Positions 15,492 through 22,267 of a stretch of DNA of 30,076 nucleotides are shown piece after piece (position 1 is the first letter of the stretch; every line of letters begins with the position of its first letter). Source of the stretch: a virus. The position numbers and the translations under genes were made by a program. The DNA is taken from positions 1-30,076 of IMG/VR virus record IMGVR_UViG_3300042453_000426, one strand, 5' to 3'. Under the pieces are notes generated by a model. That model made no database searches and had not been told where the DNA came from. It saw only the letters and a list, made by a program, of their open reading frames with translations.

Positions 15492-16357
15492 TGAAAGTAA
15501 TTAAACACGGGCGAAATGTCCACGAACTAAAGTTAGAAGGCAAATTAGTTCACGTCGCTATGTTATCTGACATACATTGGGACAATCCACACTGCGATCG
15601 CGACCTATTAAAAAAGCATTTAGATTTCTGCAAAGAGAATGACATTCCCGTAATAATTAACGGCGATTTCTTTTGTTTGATGCAAGGGCGGGGCGATAAT
15701 AGACGTAATAAATCGGACATACGACCCGAACATAACAACGCGAGGTATTTAGATTCGATTGTAGAAACTGCCGTAGAATGGTTCGAACCTTACGCTGAAA
15801 TCATTAAAGTAATCGGATACGGAAACCACGAGACCGGAGTAATTAAATTTCAAGAAACAGACCTATTAAGAAGATTCGTAGACCTACTTAACTACAAGTG
15901 CCAAACCGAAATACATACGGGTGGGTACGGGGGTTGGATAATTGTTAAACAAAACTTCCATAGTAATTCAACAATTAGTACGAAAATAAAGTACTTTCAC
16001 GGAAGCGGCGGCGGTGGAATAGTAACAAAGGGTGCATTGAATCTTACAAGGGCTTTAGAAATGTACGAAGATATGGACGTATTTTCAATGGGACATATAC
16101 ACGAAAATAGTGGACGAAACGACCAACGCGAAGAACTGCATTTTAATTCGAAGCAAGGTTACTCAGTTAAACAAAGGGCTATTCATCTTATGCTAACGGG
16201 AACTTACAAAGAGGAATATAACGACGGATACATAGGTTGGCACGTTGAAAGAGGCGCACCGCCAAAGCCATTGGGTGGACGAATTCTTAAAATAGAAACA
16301 AAAGAAGTTAATAACTCTTTTATAAAAAACATAGATTCTTTTAAATTTCCGTTGTAA
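15491..16357 (+). CDS. Metallophosphoesterase (calcineurin-like)
   Basis: The 288-residue protein shows the ordered motifs of the calcineurin-like family: LSDIHWD near residue 26 (DxH), INGDFF near 57 (GD), GYGNHETG near 108 (GNHE) and MGHIHENSG near 203 (GHxH). These bind two metal ions and hydrolyse phosphoester bonds; substrate cannot be told. The gene begins at the last base of the spanin gene and is the last of the long late operon, directly before a terminator. Possible roles are nucleic-acid processing or destruction of a nucleotide second messenger of host defence; both are inference. Confidence 0.82.
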   Translation: MKVIKHGRNVHELKLEGKLVHVAMLSDIHWDNPHCDRDLLKKHLDFCKENDIPVIINGDFFCLMQGRGDNRRNKSDIRPEHNNARYLDSIVETAVEWFEPYAEIIKVIGYGNHETGVIKFQETDLLRRFVDLLNYKCQTEIHTGGYGGWIIVKQNFHSNSTISTKIKYFHGSGGGGIVTKGALNLTRALEMYEDMDVFSMGHIHENSGRNDQREELHFNSKQGYSVKQRAIHLMLTGTYKEEYNDGYIGWHVERGAPPKPLGGRILKIETKEVNNSFIKNIDSFKFPL

Positions 16358-16380
16358 TTTAGCGCATAGCGTTTTAATTA

Positions 16381-16402
16381 GGGGGCAAAAGCCCCTTTTT
16401 TT
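16381..16402 (+). terminator. Terminator closing the late operon
   Basis: GGGGC at 16382-16386 pairs with GCCCC at 16391-16395 over an AAAA loop, followed by seven T. It separates the late genes from the early promoter downstream. Confidence 0.9.
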
Positions 16403-16476
16403 ATGTCTTAAAAACGCTTGTAAATCAAAGGTTTAAAAAATAATTTGTTAAAAAATCAAAAAAAAATGTTAAAAAG

Positions 16477-16508
16477 TTTGGTAGATTGAAACTTGGTGTT
16501 TATATTTG
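16477..16508 (+). promoter_or_regulatory. Early promoter, Bacteroidetes type
   Basis: TTTG at 16477-16480 and TATATTTG at 16501-16508 are separated by 20 bases, a full match to the Bacteroidetes housekeeping promoter (TTTG-N19-21-TAnnTTTG). The expected start of transcription is near 16513-16515. This makes the ATG at 16545 the likely first start codon. Confidence 0.85.
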
Positions 16509-16544
16509 CGTATGATTATTAACGAAACAATTAAAAAAAACGCT

Positions 16545-16706
16545 ATGAAAACTTTTAAAATTGAATTTTTAGACAAAGATGGAAATGAACTTTGGACTTC
16601 ATTAACCGAGCAGTACGATTTGGAAGACTGCCAACTTTACGCAGAACTATTGTTTGCCAACTCGAATGTAAATGATTTATGTAACTATTTAATAACTGAA
16701 TTATGA
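16545..16706 (+). CDS. Small early hypothetical protein
   Basis: A 53-residue acidic protein (begins MKTFKIEFLDKDGNELW). I start at the ATG at 16545 in the context ACGCTATGAAAA, which recurs exactly at the ERF gene, and not at the TTG at 16506 inside the promoter. It is the first gene behind the strongest early promoter, a common place for host-takeover proteins, but no family is recognised. Its stop overlaps the next start (ATGA). Confidence 0.55.
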   Translation: MKTFKIEFLDKDGNELWTSLTEQYDLEDCQLYAELLFANSNVNDLCNYLITEL

Positions 16707-16798
16707 AAGACCCTTACGTTAACTCGATAGTTAGTTTTTTAGCTTTGGTTGCTATGTACATTTTATCTTATAACCTTTTATTCTTAATCATATGTTAA
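16703..16798 (+). CDS. 31-residue single-helix membrane protein
   Basis: A short frame (begins MKDPYVNSIVSF) nearly all of which forms one hydrophobic helix (residues 8-30). Its ATG overlaps the upstream stop as ATGA, and the next gene starts inside its last codons (ATG at 16792), so it is held in place by overlaps on both sides. Early phage membrane microproteins can act in superinfection exclusion; that is only a guess. Confidence 0.5.
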   Translation: MKDPYVNSIVSFLALVAMYILSYNLLFLIIC

Positions 16799-17091
16799 TT
16801 ACCTTAAATAAACAAAAAGAAACGTTGGAGTTTGAATACTTCGACCGCTACGGGACTTGTGAATACCAAATTAAAGTAGACAAACACGGGGCTTACGAAA
16901 TCGAATTAAGTAACATCTATTGTGAACTATGCCACTCTGATTATTGCGAACCCTACGAAATGAAGGAAGCCGAAATAGAAGGTCTTTACTATTGGACTTG
17001 GGAAGAATTAGCCGCTGAAGGTGTTTTTGATTGGTGGCAATCAATAGAAGACGATTGGCATAACTACGGACTTGAAAACGAAAAATACTAA
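16792..17091 (+). CDS. Early acidic protein with Cys pairs
   Basis: A 99-residue, strongly acidic and aromatic protein. Residues 44-52 hold CELCHSDYC, a possible metal-binding cluster, and the C-terminal half is Trp-rich (DWWQSIEDDWHNYG). Acidic early phage proteins of this size sometimes mimic DNA or bind host enzymes, but no family is recognised. It overlaps the membrane microprotein by 7 bases and is followed 2 bases later by another small gene. Confidence 0.6.
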   Translation: MLITLNKQKETLEFEYFDRYGTCEYQIKVDKHGAYEIELSNIYCELCHSDYCEPYEMKEAEIEGLYYWTWEELAAEGVFDWWQSIEDDWHNYGLENEKY

Positions 17092-17093
17092 CG

Positions 17094-17282
17094 ATGAAAA
17101 ATAATTTAATAGAACAAATAAAGTGGTGGGTTCAGGATAAGGATTGGACACACCGAAACGGACACTTTAACTTTAACCATTATTGCAACGTAATACAAGC
17201 GAAATATGAAGAAGTATATCATAACACACTATTATCAACCGAACCCGAAAGCAAGGAAGAAACGAACGACTACGATAGTTAA
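17094..17282 (+). CDS. Small early hypothetical protein
   Basis: A 62-residue protein with several aromatic and His residues in its first half (IKWWVQDKDWTHRNGHF) and an acidic Ser/Glu-rich end. No domain recognised. It belongs to the same early operon. Confidence 0.5.
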   Translation: MKNNLIEQIKWWVQDKDWTHRNGHFNFNHYCNVIQAKYEEVYHNTLLSTEPESKEETNDYDS

Positions 17283-17354
17283 CGCATACGATACTAACCA
17301 CGCTAAATTAGTGTTGGACATTTGGGAAAAATTAATAATAAATATAAAACAGAT

Positions 17355-17741
17355 ATGACACTTTACGAAAAGGCGAAAGACCTAATTAGCCAACTTGAAC
17401 TACAAACTAAATGTCGAAAAAGAAGATTCGTTAACCAACGTAGCTACCTTGTTTTTTTCCTACGAAGACACGGTGCAAGTTACCCATACATTGCAGAACT
17501 TCTTAAACAGAACCACGCTACTTGTATTCACGCTTATAATAACGCAAGGTATTGGGAAAGAAAAAACGACAAGTTCTATTTTTTAGACACGGAGTTTTTA
17601 CGCAACGAACTTAACAACTTCGAAATTAGCAGAAGCCTAAACGACTTGTTTGTAGACGTTATAAATTGTGGTAGTATAAAAGAACTTGAAGCAATCCAAG
17701 AAAGAATAAAAAGAAATGAATATAAAACACAAATAGAATAA
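17355..17741 (+). CDS. DnaA domain IV-like DNA-binding protein
   Basis: I start at the ATG at 17355, giving 128 residues; an upstream TTG is less likely. Residues about 24-66 follow the pattern of the DnaA C-terminal DNA-binding domain: an N-terminal helix with FVNQRSYLVFFLRR, then SYPYIAELL as the turn helix, then NHATCIHAYNNA matching the DnaA signature D-H-[ST]-T-V-x-H-A. No AAA+ domain is present, so it is the DNA-binding part alone. It could bind DnaA boxes on phage or host DNA, to start phage replication or block host initiation. It lies just ahead of the structured RNA and the replication genes. Confidence 0.65.
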   Translation: MTLYEKAKDLISQLELQTKCRKRRFVNQRSYLVFFLRRHGASYPYIAELLKQNHATCIHAYNNARYWERKNDKFYFLDTEFLRNELNNFEISRSLNDLFVDVINCGSIKELEAIQERIKRNEYKTQIE

Positions 17742-17747
17742 TTTAGT

Positions 17748-17755
17748 TATATTTG
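17748..17755 (+). promoter_or_regulatory. -7 element of a middle promoter
   Basis: TATATTTG at 17748-17755, preceded by GT and followed by TA, like that at 20838-20845. No clear TTTG is found 19-21 bases upstream, so the -33 box is weak or replaced by an activator. Predicted start of transcription, 17760-17762, falls exactly at the first base of a stable hairpin. Confidence 0.65.
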
Positions 17756-17759
17756 TAGA

Positions 17760-17850
17760 CGATTCCTTCCGACATTATAGAATCGAAAAGAAGTTACTAA
17801 CCCTTGTAATGAAGTAGAAGTCGGAAGCTACGGATTTGCAGGGGTTTTTT
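17760..17850 (+). ncRNA. Structured RNA leader or small RNA, kissing-loop fold
   Basis: Three helices are compatible with one another. H1 pairs CGATTC (17760-17765) with GAATCG (17780-17785). H3 pairs AACCCTTG (17799-17806) with CAGGGGTT (17839-17846), one G-U pair, followed by T bases. H4, inside H3, pairs GTAG (17814-17817) with CTAC (17828-17831). The loop of H1 contains TTCCGAC (17767-17773), and the loop of H4 contains its perfect complement GTCGGAA (17820-17826), so a 7-base-pair loop-loop contact can form. With a promoter at its 5' end and a T tract at its 3' end it looks like a 90-base autonomous RNA or a riboswitch-like attenuator for the gene at 17871. I do not recognise the class. 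Confidence 0.6.
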
Positions 17851-17870
17851 ATTGATTAAAAAGTTTAGTT

Positions 17871-18053
17871 ATGGAATTAATTGCAAAGGTTGAAAGGGAA
17901 AACGAAAGTATTCAATTTATTAGAATTTCTAACAAAGGAATGTTTGTTGAAATAGAGTACACAAATTTACCCGCGTTAAGTTTTATTTTAAATAACGAAG
18001 AAGTAGAAGCGTTAAAAGATTATATTTTGCTTACTGATAAAAACGAAATATGA
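17871..18053 (+). CDS. Small protein behind the RNA leader
   Basis: A 60-residue acidic protein (begins MELIAKVERENE), mixed alpha/beta by pattern, family unknown. It starts about 20 bases after the T tract of the RNA element, so its expression, and that of the initiator gene overlapping its stop (ATGA), may be set by that element. Confidence 0.55.
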   Translation: MELIAKVERENESIQFIRISNKGMFVEIEYTNLPALSFILNNEEVEALKDYILLTDKNEI

Positions 18054-18730
18054 GCGGTTGGATTAAAATACACAGAAAGTTTTTAAGTTGGCAATGGTTT
18101 GAGAAAAGCGAAGCGGTACACTTATTTTTATACTTGTTATTAAAGGCAAACCATAAAGATTCACAATGGCAAGGAATGGACATAAAACGCGGTCAATTTA
18201 TTTCGTCTTTAGGTAAGATTTCAGCGGAAACGGGAATAAGTATTCAGACGATTAGAACCTTGTTAAATAAGTTTGAAAAGACGAACGAAATAATAGTAAA
18301 ATCAACAAACAAAAATAGCCTTATAACTATCTGTAAATATGATTGTTACCAAGACGAAACAGAAGAAACTAACAAGCCACTAACAAACAAACAACAAACA
18401 ACTAACAAACAACTAACAACAAACAAGAATAATAAGAAAGAAAAGAATGAAAAAGAACTATTATTAGACAAGTGGGTAGCATATCGAAAACAGATTAAAA
18501 AACCAATTCAAGAAGCTACACAGGAAACAATTTTAAATAAGATGCAAAACTTTACTGAAGAAGAATGTAAGTTTGTTATAAATAATTCTATCGAAAACGG
18601 TTGGCAAGGTTTATTTTGGGACAAACTACCTAAACACGAAGAAGAATTATCCGACGATATGAAGGCTTATAACTACGTTCAAAAAATGAAAAATTACATA
18701 GACACTAAAGATTACAGAAATGCTGACTAA
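18050..18730 (+). CDS. Replication initiator / replisome organiser
   Basis: A 226-residue protein built like phage replication initiators. The first 95 residues form a winged-helix-like domain (SGWIKIHRKF at the start, then ISAETGISIQTIRTLLNKFE as a helix-turn-helix). A Thr/Asn/Lys/Gln linker at about 105-130 is encoded by repeated DNA. The C-terminal part has ENGWQGLFWDKLP, seen in DnaD/O-like organisers. Its work would be to bind the origin and load the helicase encoded by the next gene, which overlaps it by 11 bases. As in lambda O, the origin may lie within this gene. Confidence 0.72.
   Translation: MSGWIKIHRKFLSWQWFEKSEAVHLFLYLLLKANHKDSQWQGMDIKRGQFISSLGKISAETGISIQTIRTLLNKFEKTNEIIVKSTNKNSLITICKYDCYQDETEETNKPLTNKQQTTNKQLTTNKNNKKEKNEKELLLDKWVAYRKQIKKPIQEATQETILNKMQNFTEEECKFVINNSIENGWQGLFWDKLPKHEEELSDDMKAYNYVQKMKNYIDTKDYRNAD
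18368..18419 (+). repeat. Iteron-like repeats, candidate origin
   Basis: The octamer ACTAACAA occurs at 18368, 18379, 18401 and 18412: spacing 11, 22 and 11 bases, with a degenerate copy (AACAACAA) at 18390 in the gap. The copies fall in two different codon frames, so the repetition is at the DNA level and not simply due to a repeated peptide. One helical turn spacing inside the initiator gene is what origin iterons look like. Low-complexity coding for a Thr/Asn/Lys linker remains possible. Confidence 0.6.
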
Positions 18731-19583
18731 ACAAGGAGATACTATTAAATACTTATTAGACTACAAAGAAGGGAAGATTAAAGAAGGGTTGGGGATAGGT
18801 TGCGGGTTAGATGACTACCTACGATTCAAACGCAAACAACTAAATATTATTTTAGGACACGATAATGTCGGAAAAACATATTGGATTAATTGGTACTTCC
18901 TTGTATTGGCATTAAAACACGGGTTAAAGTTCTGTTTGTGGAGCGGTGAAAATCAAAAAGGACAAATATTAAGAGACTTAATACAGATGTATGCGGGTGA
19001 ACCATTTAAAAACCTAACTGCCCAACAGATTCAAAGTTACTTGGGTTATTTAGAGCAATTTTTTTACTTCGTGGATAACTCAAAACTTTATAAGCCGTTG
19101 GAACTTTTGACCATATTTGAAAATTCGGGGTGCGACGTTGCGTTAATTGACCCTTTTACGGGGTTAGATAGGGAAATGACATACGAAGGGAACTACACTT
19201 TTATGAATAAAGCCCGTGAGTTCGTTAATCGTACGGGTATGACTATCTATATTAACACGCACCCTAATACGGAAAGTGGACGAAGTGGCAATTTATATAC
19301 CGAAGGAGATTGGAAAGGACACCTTAAACCCCCTTTAAAAGACCACATAGAAGGCGGGAAGGCTTTTCTGAATCGTTGCGACGATATGTTTGTTATTCAC
19401 CGGTTAATAAAACACGAAGAAATGAAGTACAAAACTATGGTAGGAGTAGAAAAAGTTAAGGATATGGACACGGGCGGTAAGCACACGGGGTTAAACGAAC
19501 AGGTTTTATGTAATTTTAACTACGGATTAGGCTTTGAAGTGTACGGAGTTAACCCAATAGAAGTAATAAAACACGGATTTTAA
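18720..19583 (+). CDS. DnaB/RecA-type helicase ATPase
   Basis: A 287-residue RecA-fold ATPase: GHDNVGKT at 46-53 is the Walker A motif, Glu77 in LWSGENQ fits the catalytic Glu place, VALIDPFTGL (Asp144) is Walker B, and INTHP (His181) is the following sensor-like strand. This matches the C-terminal motor of DnaB-type replicative helicases without the N-terminal primase-contact domain, common in phages that use the host primase and polymerase. It follows the initiator gene with an 11-base overlap. A RecA/KaiC-like recombination ATPase is the alternative, but the neighbour favours helicase. Confidence 0.72.
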   Translation: MLTKQGDTIKYLLDYKEGKIKEGLGIGCGLDDYLRFKRKQLNIILGHDNVGKTYWINWYFLVLALKHGLKFCLWSGENQKGQILRDLIQMYAGEPFKNLTAQQIQSYLGYLEQFFYFVDNSKLYKPLELLTIFENSGCDVALIDPFTGLDREMTYEGNYTFMNKAREFVNRTGMTIYINTHPNTESGRSGNLYTEGDWKGHLKPPLKDHIEGGKAFLNRCDDMFVIHRLIKHEEMKYKTMVGVEKVKDMDTGGKHTGLNEQVLCNFNYGLGFEVYGVNPIEVIKHGF

Positions 19584-19593
19584 ATAAATAACT

Positions 19594-19887
19594 ATGGACG
19601 ATTACACACTAATTAAAGCAAGTGTACTTTTAAACCACACTTTTACAAAGGTTCGAGTAAGTGTTGACGAGATTAAAGAAAAACACCCCCATAGAAAAGA
19701 CCTTATAGATTCAATGGAGCAAAGCCTAATAGACTTAAACGACGTTAGAAACGCTTACCATACATTGGAGAAAGAATATAGGGCAGCTATGCAAACTTGT
19801 TTTAGGCTTGAAAGAATCAATTTAGAACTGAAGTTGGAAAACAAGGAACTAAAAACGGAAATAGAAAGCCTAACCACGGAGTTATGA
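19594..19887 (+). CDS. Coiled-coil hypothetical protein
   Basis: A 97-residue helical protein with a heptad-rich C-terminal half (residues 45-97, LERINLELKLENKELK). It sits between helicase and NinG and overlaps the latter by 4 bases. It could be an accessory replication or recombination factor; nothing more specific is visible. Confidence 0.6.
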   Translation: MDDYTLIKASVLLNHTFTKVRVSVDEIKEKHPHRKDLIDSMEQSLIDLNDVRNAYHTLEKEYRAAMQTCFRLERINLELKLENKELKTEIESLTTEL

Positions 19888-20399
19888 GGTGTAAAAACTG
19901 CAAAGCCGTATTTACTCCCGTTCGATTTAATCAAAAATATTGTTTGGAATCCGATTGCGTTCGTGTTTGGGTAGAAGTTGAAAAGGAAAAGCAATGGAAG
20001 AAAAAGAAAAAACAACTAAAAGACGAACTCCAAACCTTACCCGAACTTCTTAAATTGGCTCAAATAACGTTTAACAAGTACATACGACTACGCGATAAGG
20101 ACAAACCTTGTATAAGTTGCGAAAAGCCGTTAGGCGCTAAATACGACGCAGGACACTATTTTTCAATGGGTGGCCACAAAGCCGTAACGTTTGACGAAGA
20201 CAACGTACACGGGCAGTGTGTAACGTGCAATCAATATAAACACGGAAACTTACTTAACTACCAAATAGGAATCCAACAGAGAATAGGCGCTGAAAGATTA
20301 ATAGAACTACACGCCAAAGCCCACGAAGTAAAGAAGTGGACAAAAGACGAACTAAAAGAAATCATTAAACGCTATAAATGTAAAATAAATGAGATTTGA
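19884..20399 (+). CDS. ninG: NinG/Rap-like recombination protein
   Basis: A 171-residue protein matching the NinG (Rap) family of lambda-type phages, which acts on recombination intermediates and aids recombination toward products of one polarity. An N-terminal zinc finger has CKNC at 3-6 with Cys20 and Cys25; then a Lys-rich helix; then a nuclease-like core with CISC at 76-79, DAGHYFS with His91, and CVTC at 112-115 followed by N-Q-Y-K-H-G-N. This agrees with the HNH-like layout of the family. It overlaps the genes before and after it and stands near ERF and the exonuclease, forming a recombination module. Confidence 0.85.
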   Translation: MRCKNCKAVFTPVRFNQKYCLESDCVRVWVEVEKEKQWKKKKKQLKDELQTLPELLKLAQITFNKYIRLRDKDKPCISCEKPLGAKYDAGHYFSMGGHKAVTFDEDNVHGQCVTCNQYKHGNLLNYQIGIQQRIGAERLIELHAKAHEVKKWTKDELKEIIKRYKCKINEI

Positions 20400-20796
20400 A
20401 ACACTTAAAGACCTTCAAAACGAATACGAAGCAATCTCGATTTTTTGCGATGAATACGAATTAAGTTGCAGAAAGTTGGACGAAAACGACATAGATTTTG
20501 AATTACTAAAAGACCAACGAATAATAGGTTACGCAGAAGTAAAAGGGAGAAACAAAACAATAGAAGAAGCCTACCCGTTACCCATAGCCGTAAGAAAGTT
20601 AGTTAAGCTAATGGACAAAAAGACGAAGCCCGTAATTATTTGGAAATGTTACGATGGAATAATTTACGGCAAACTTAAAAAACTCAAAGGAGAAATAAGG
20701 TTAGGAGGTAGAACACCCCGCGAAAATTCCTTTAATGACATTGAGTTAATGGCTTACTTTGAAAGGTCTAAAGAACTAATCGAAAAAAAAATTTGA
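20389..20796 (+). CDS. Putative PD-(D/E)XK nuclease
   Basis: A 135-residue protein in which Asp (IDFELL, residue 36) and Glu-Val-Lys (YAEVKGRN, 51-53) are spaced like the D...ExK active site of PD-(D/E)XK nucleases, followed by a helix and two strands. Placed right after NinG, a Holliday-junction or structure-specific nuclease would fit. The motif is short and common by chance, so the call is tentative. It starts 11 bases inside NinG and is followed by a promoter, so it ends its transcription block. Confidence 0.45.
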   Translation: MRFETLKDLQNEYEAISIFCDEYELSCRKLDENDIDFELLKDQRIIGYAEVKGRNKTIEEAYPLPIAVRKLVKLMDKKTKPVIIWKCYDGIIYGKLKKLKGEIRLGGRTPRENSFNDIELMAYFERSKELIEKKI

Positions 20797-20837
20797 AAAA
20801 ATTTATATCGAGGTATTTTTATTTAATTTGGTTTTGT

Positions 20838-20845
20838 TATATTTG
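20838..20845 (+). promoter_or_regulatory. -7 element before the ERF operon
   Basis: TATATTTG at 20838-20845 in the context GTTATATTTGTA, the same as the element at 17748. The -33 region is only T-rich (20815-20820). The leader to the ATG at 20869 ends ACGCTATGAAAA, identical to the leader end of the first early gene. Confidence 0.7.
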
Positions 20846-20868
20846 TATCTAATTAAAATTTATACGCT

Positions 20869-21396
20869 ATGAAAAATTTATTTAAATCGTTGGCAGCCTT
20901 CCAACAAGAAGTTCCCGTAATTCACAAAGGTACGCAAGGCTACGGGTATTCTTATGCAGATTTACCCGCTATCTTTGAAAAGATTAACCCGCTACTAAAA
21001 AAACACGGATTAGGATTCACTCAGTTGCTTAATTCTGAAAAAGGGGAAAACTATTTAGTTACCGTTCTTTTTCACGTTGAAAGCGGGGAATCAATCGAAA
21101 GCACTACATTAATTCCGCAAGTTGAACTTAAGGGGATGAATTCTTACCAATCATTCGGGAGCGGTTGCACCTATTTCCGTCGTTACTGCCTTAGTTCAAT
21201 TTGTGGTTTAGTAACGGACAAAGATACGGACGCAAGCGGTGAACAAGTAAAAGACGAACCAAAAAAGCCTAGCATAGACGATAAACGATTAGGAAAGGCT
21301 TTAGAAGCTATTGCGCAGGGGAAATACACTAAGGAAGATTTATACGCGCAATTTTCATTAACAACGGCGCAGGCTAAATTACTTGAAAACGTATGA
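20869..21396 (+). CDS. erf: ERF-family ssDNA annealing protein
   Basis: A 175-residue protein of the ERF family, single-strand annealing recombinases of phages. Residues about 20-55 show GYGYSYADLPAIFEKI followed by P-L-L-K-K-H-G-L, and residues 90-115 show the family's GSGCTYFRRYCLSSICGL. These match the conserved core; the C-terminal 45 residues are a variable Lys/Glu-rich linker and small helical end. Together with the downstream exonuclease it forms a two-component recombination system that may also support genome circularisation and mosaic exchange. Its stop overlaps the exonuclease start (ATGA). Confidence 0.85.
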   Translation: MKNLFKSLAAFQQEVPVIHKGTQGYGYSYADLPAIFEKINPLLKKHGLGFTQLLNSEKGENYLVTVLFHVESGESIESTTLIPQVELKGMNSYQSFGSGCTYFRRYCLSSICGLVTDKDTDASGEQVKDEPKKPSIDDKRLGKALEAIAQGKYTKEDLYAQFSLTTAQAKLLENV

Positions 21397-22064
21397 AAGT
21401 CAGGGCTTCTCAAATTGGTAAAATAATGGCAACCCCGCGTAAAGCGGGGGAAGTCCTTTCGCAAACCGCTAAAACGTACGTTCAAGACCTTGTTTTAGAA
21501 GAAAAGTACGGCATTAAAAAAGAATTTAGTTCACGTTACACGGATAAAGGAAACGAAGTAGAAGACCTTTCGATAGGGTTGGTTAACGAGGTTCTCAATT
21601 ATAACTTTATTTACAAGAACGACGAATTTTTTGAAAACGAATGGATTAAAGGAACGCCCGACGTAAACACGGACGAAGTATTAATAGACGTTAAGAGTTC
21701 TTGGGACGCTGCTACCTTCCCGTGGTTTGAAACTGAAATACCAAATAAAGATTATTATTATCAGTTGCAGGGTTATATGTGGTTAACGGGTAAAAAAGAA
21801 TCCGTTTTAGCTTATTGCCTAATCGACACCCCTTTAGAAATAGTTGAAGACGAAATACGCCGTACCCATTGGAAACTTCATCTAATCGAAGAAAACACGG
21901 AAGTACGAAAAGAAGTTGAATCTAAACACAAGTTCGGACATATTCCGAAAAACAGACGCGTTAAATATTGGTTCGTACAAAAAGACGAACAAGTAATAGA
22001 ACAAATAAAAGAACGCGTGGAGCTATGCCGCGAGTATTATAATCTTTTAATGAAAACAATATGA
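21393..22064 (+). CDS. YqaJ/lambda-exonuclease-like recombination nuclease
   Basis: A 223-residue PD-(D/E)XK nuclease. The core reads GTPDVNTDEVLIDVKSSWD with Asp90, Asp99 and Lys101, and YYYQLQGYMWLTG with Gln124/Gln126 completes the motif of the YqaJ/lambda Exo group; Glu55 may be the first acidic residue. Such exonucleases trim duplex ends to leave single strands for the annealing partner, here ERF just upstream with overlapping stop and start. The next gene also overlaps by 4 bases. Confidence 0.8.
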   Translation: MKVRASQIGKIMATPRKAGEVLSQTAKTYVQDLVLEEKYGIKKEFSSRYTDKGNEVEDLSIGLVNEVLNYNFIYKNDEFFENEWIKGTPDVNTDEVLIDVKSSWDAATFPWFETEIPNKDYYYQLQGYMWLTGKKESVLAYCLIDTPLEIVEDEIRRTHWKLHLIEENTEVRKEVESKHKFGHIPKNRRVKYWFVQKDEQVIEQIKERVELCREYYNLLMKTI

Positions 22065-22267
22065 ACATAACACACGAACAAAAACACGAAGACACGGTAC
22101 TAATGGCAGTAATGACCAAGTATTACGAACGTAGTCAAAGAGGAATACGAAAATACGGAACTAACTTGGACAGAACCGACATAGATTTAATCGGATGGCT
22201 TGACCATCTACAGGAGGAGCTGATGGATGCGACTCTGTATATTCAAAAGATAAAAAAAGAGCTATGA
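22061..22267 (+). CDS. Small MazG-like helical protein
   Basis: A 68-residue protein with the string RKYGTNLDRTD then LDHLQEELMDATLYI, which recalls the EEx2-D helix of all-alpha NTP pyrophosphohydrolases (MazG/DUF550-like), but too short to hold the whole fold. The last third uses CTG, GAG, GCG and CAG codons, rare elsewhere in this genome, and includes an AGGAGG string, which suggests a recombined patch. Confidence 0.5.
   Translation: MNITHEQKHEDTVLMAVMTKYYERSQRGIRKYGTNLDRTDIDLIGWLDHLQEELMDATLYIQKIKKEL

Noticed and set aside
16506-16544. TTG start for the first early gene
   Set aside because: The TTG is part of the -7 promoter box, so it precedes the transcript; the ATG at 16545 shares its ACGCTATGAAAA context with the ERF gene.
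17395-17586. Second frame inside the DnaA-like gene
   Set aside because: It is an out-of-frame shadow; the main frame carries the DNA-binding motif and natural codon use.
22212-22225. AGGAGG five bases before an in-frame ATG, and a similar AGGAGG-ATGG at about 14096
   Set aside because: Both lie inside genes, and Bacteroidetes rarely use Shine-Dalgarno starts; they are probably chance, though the first sits in a patch of odd codon use.
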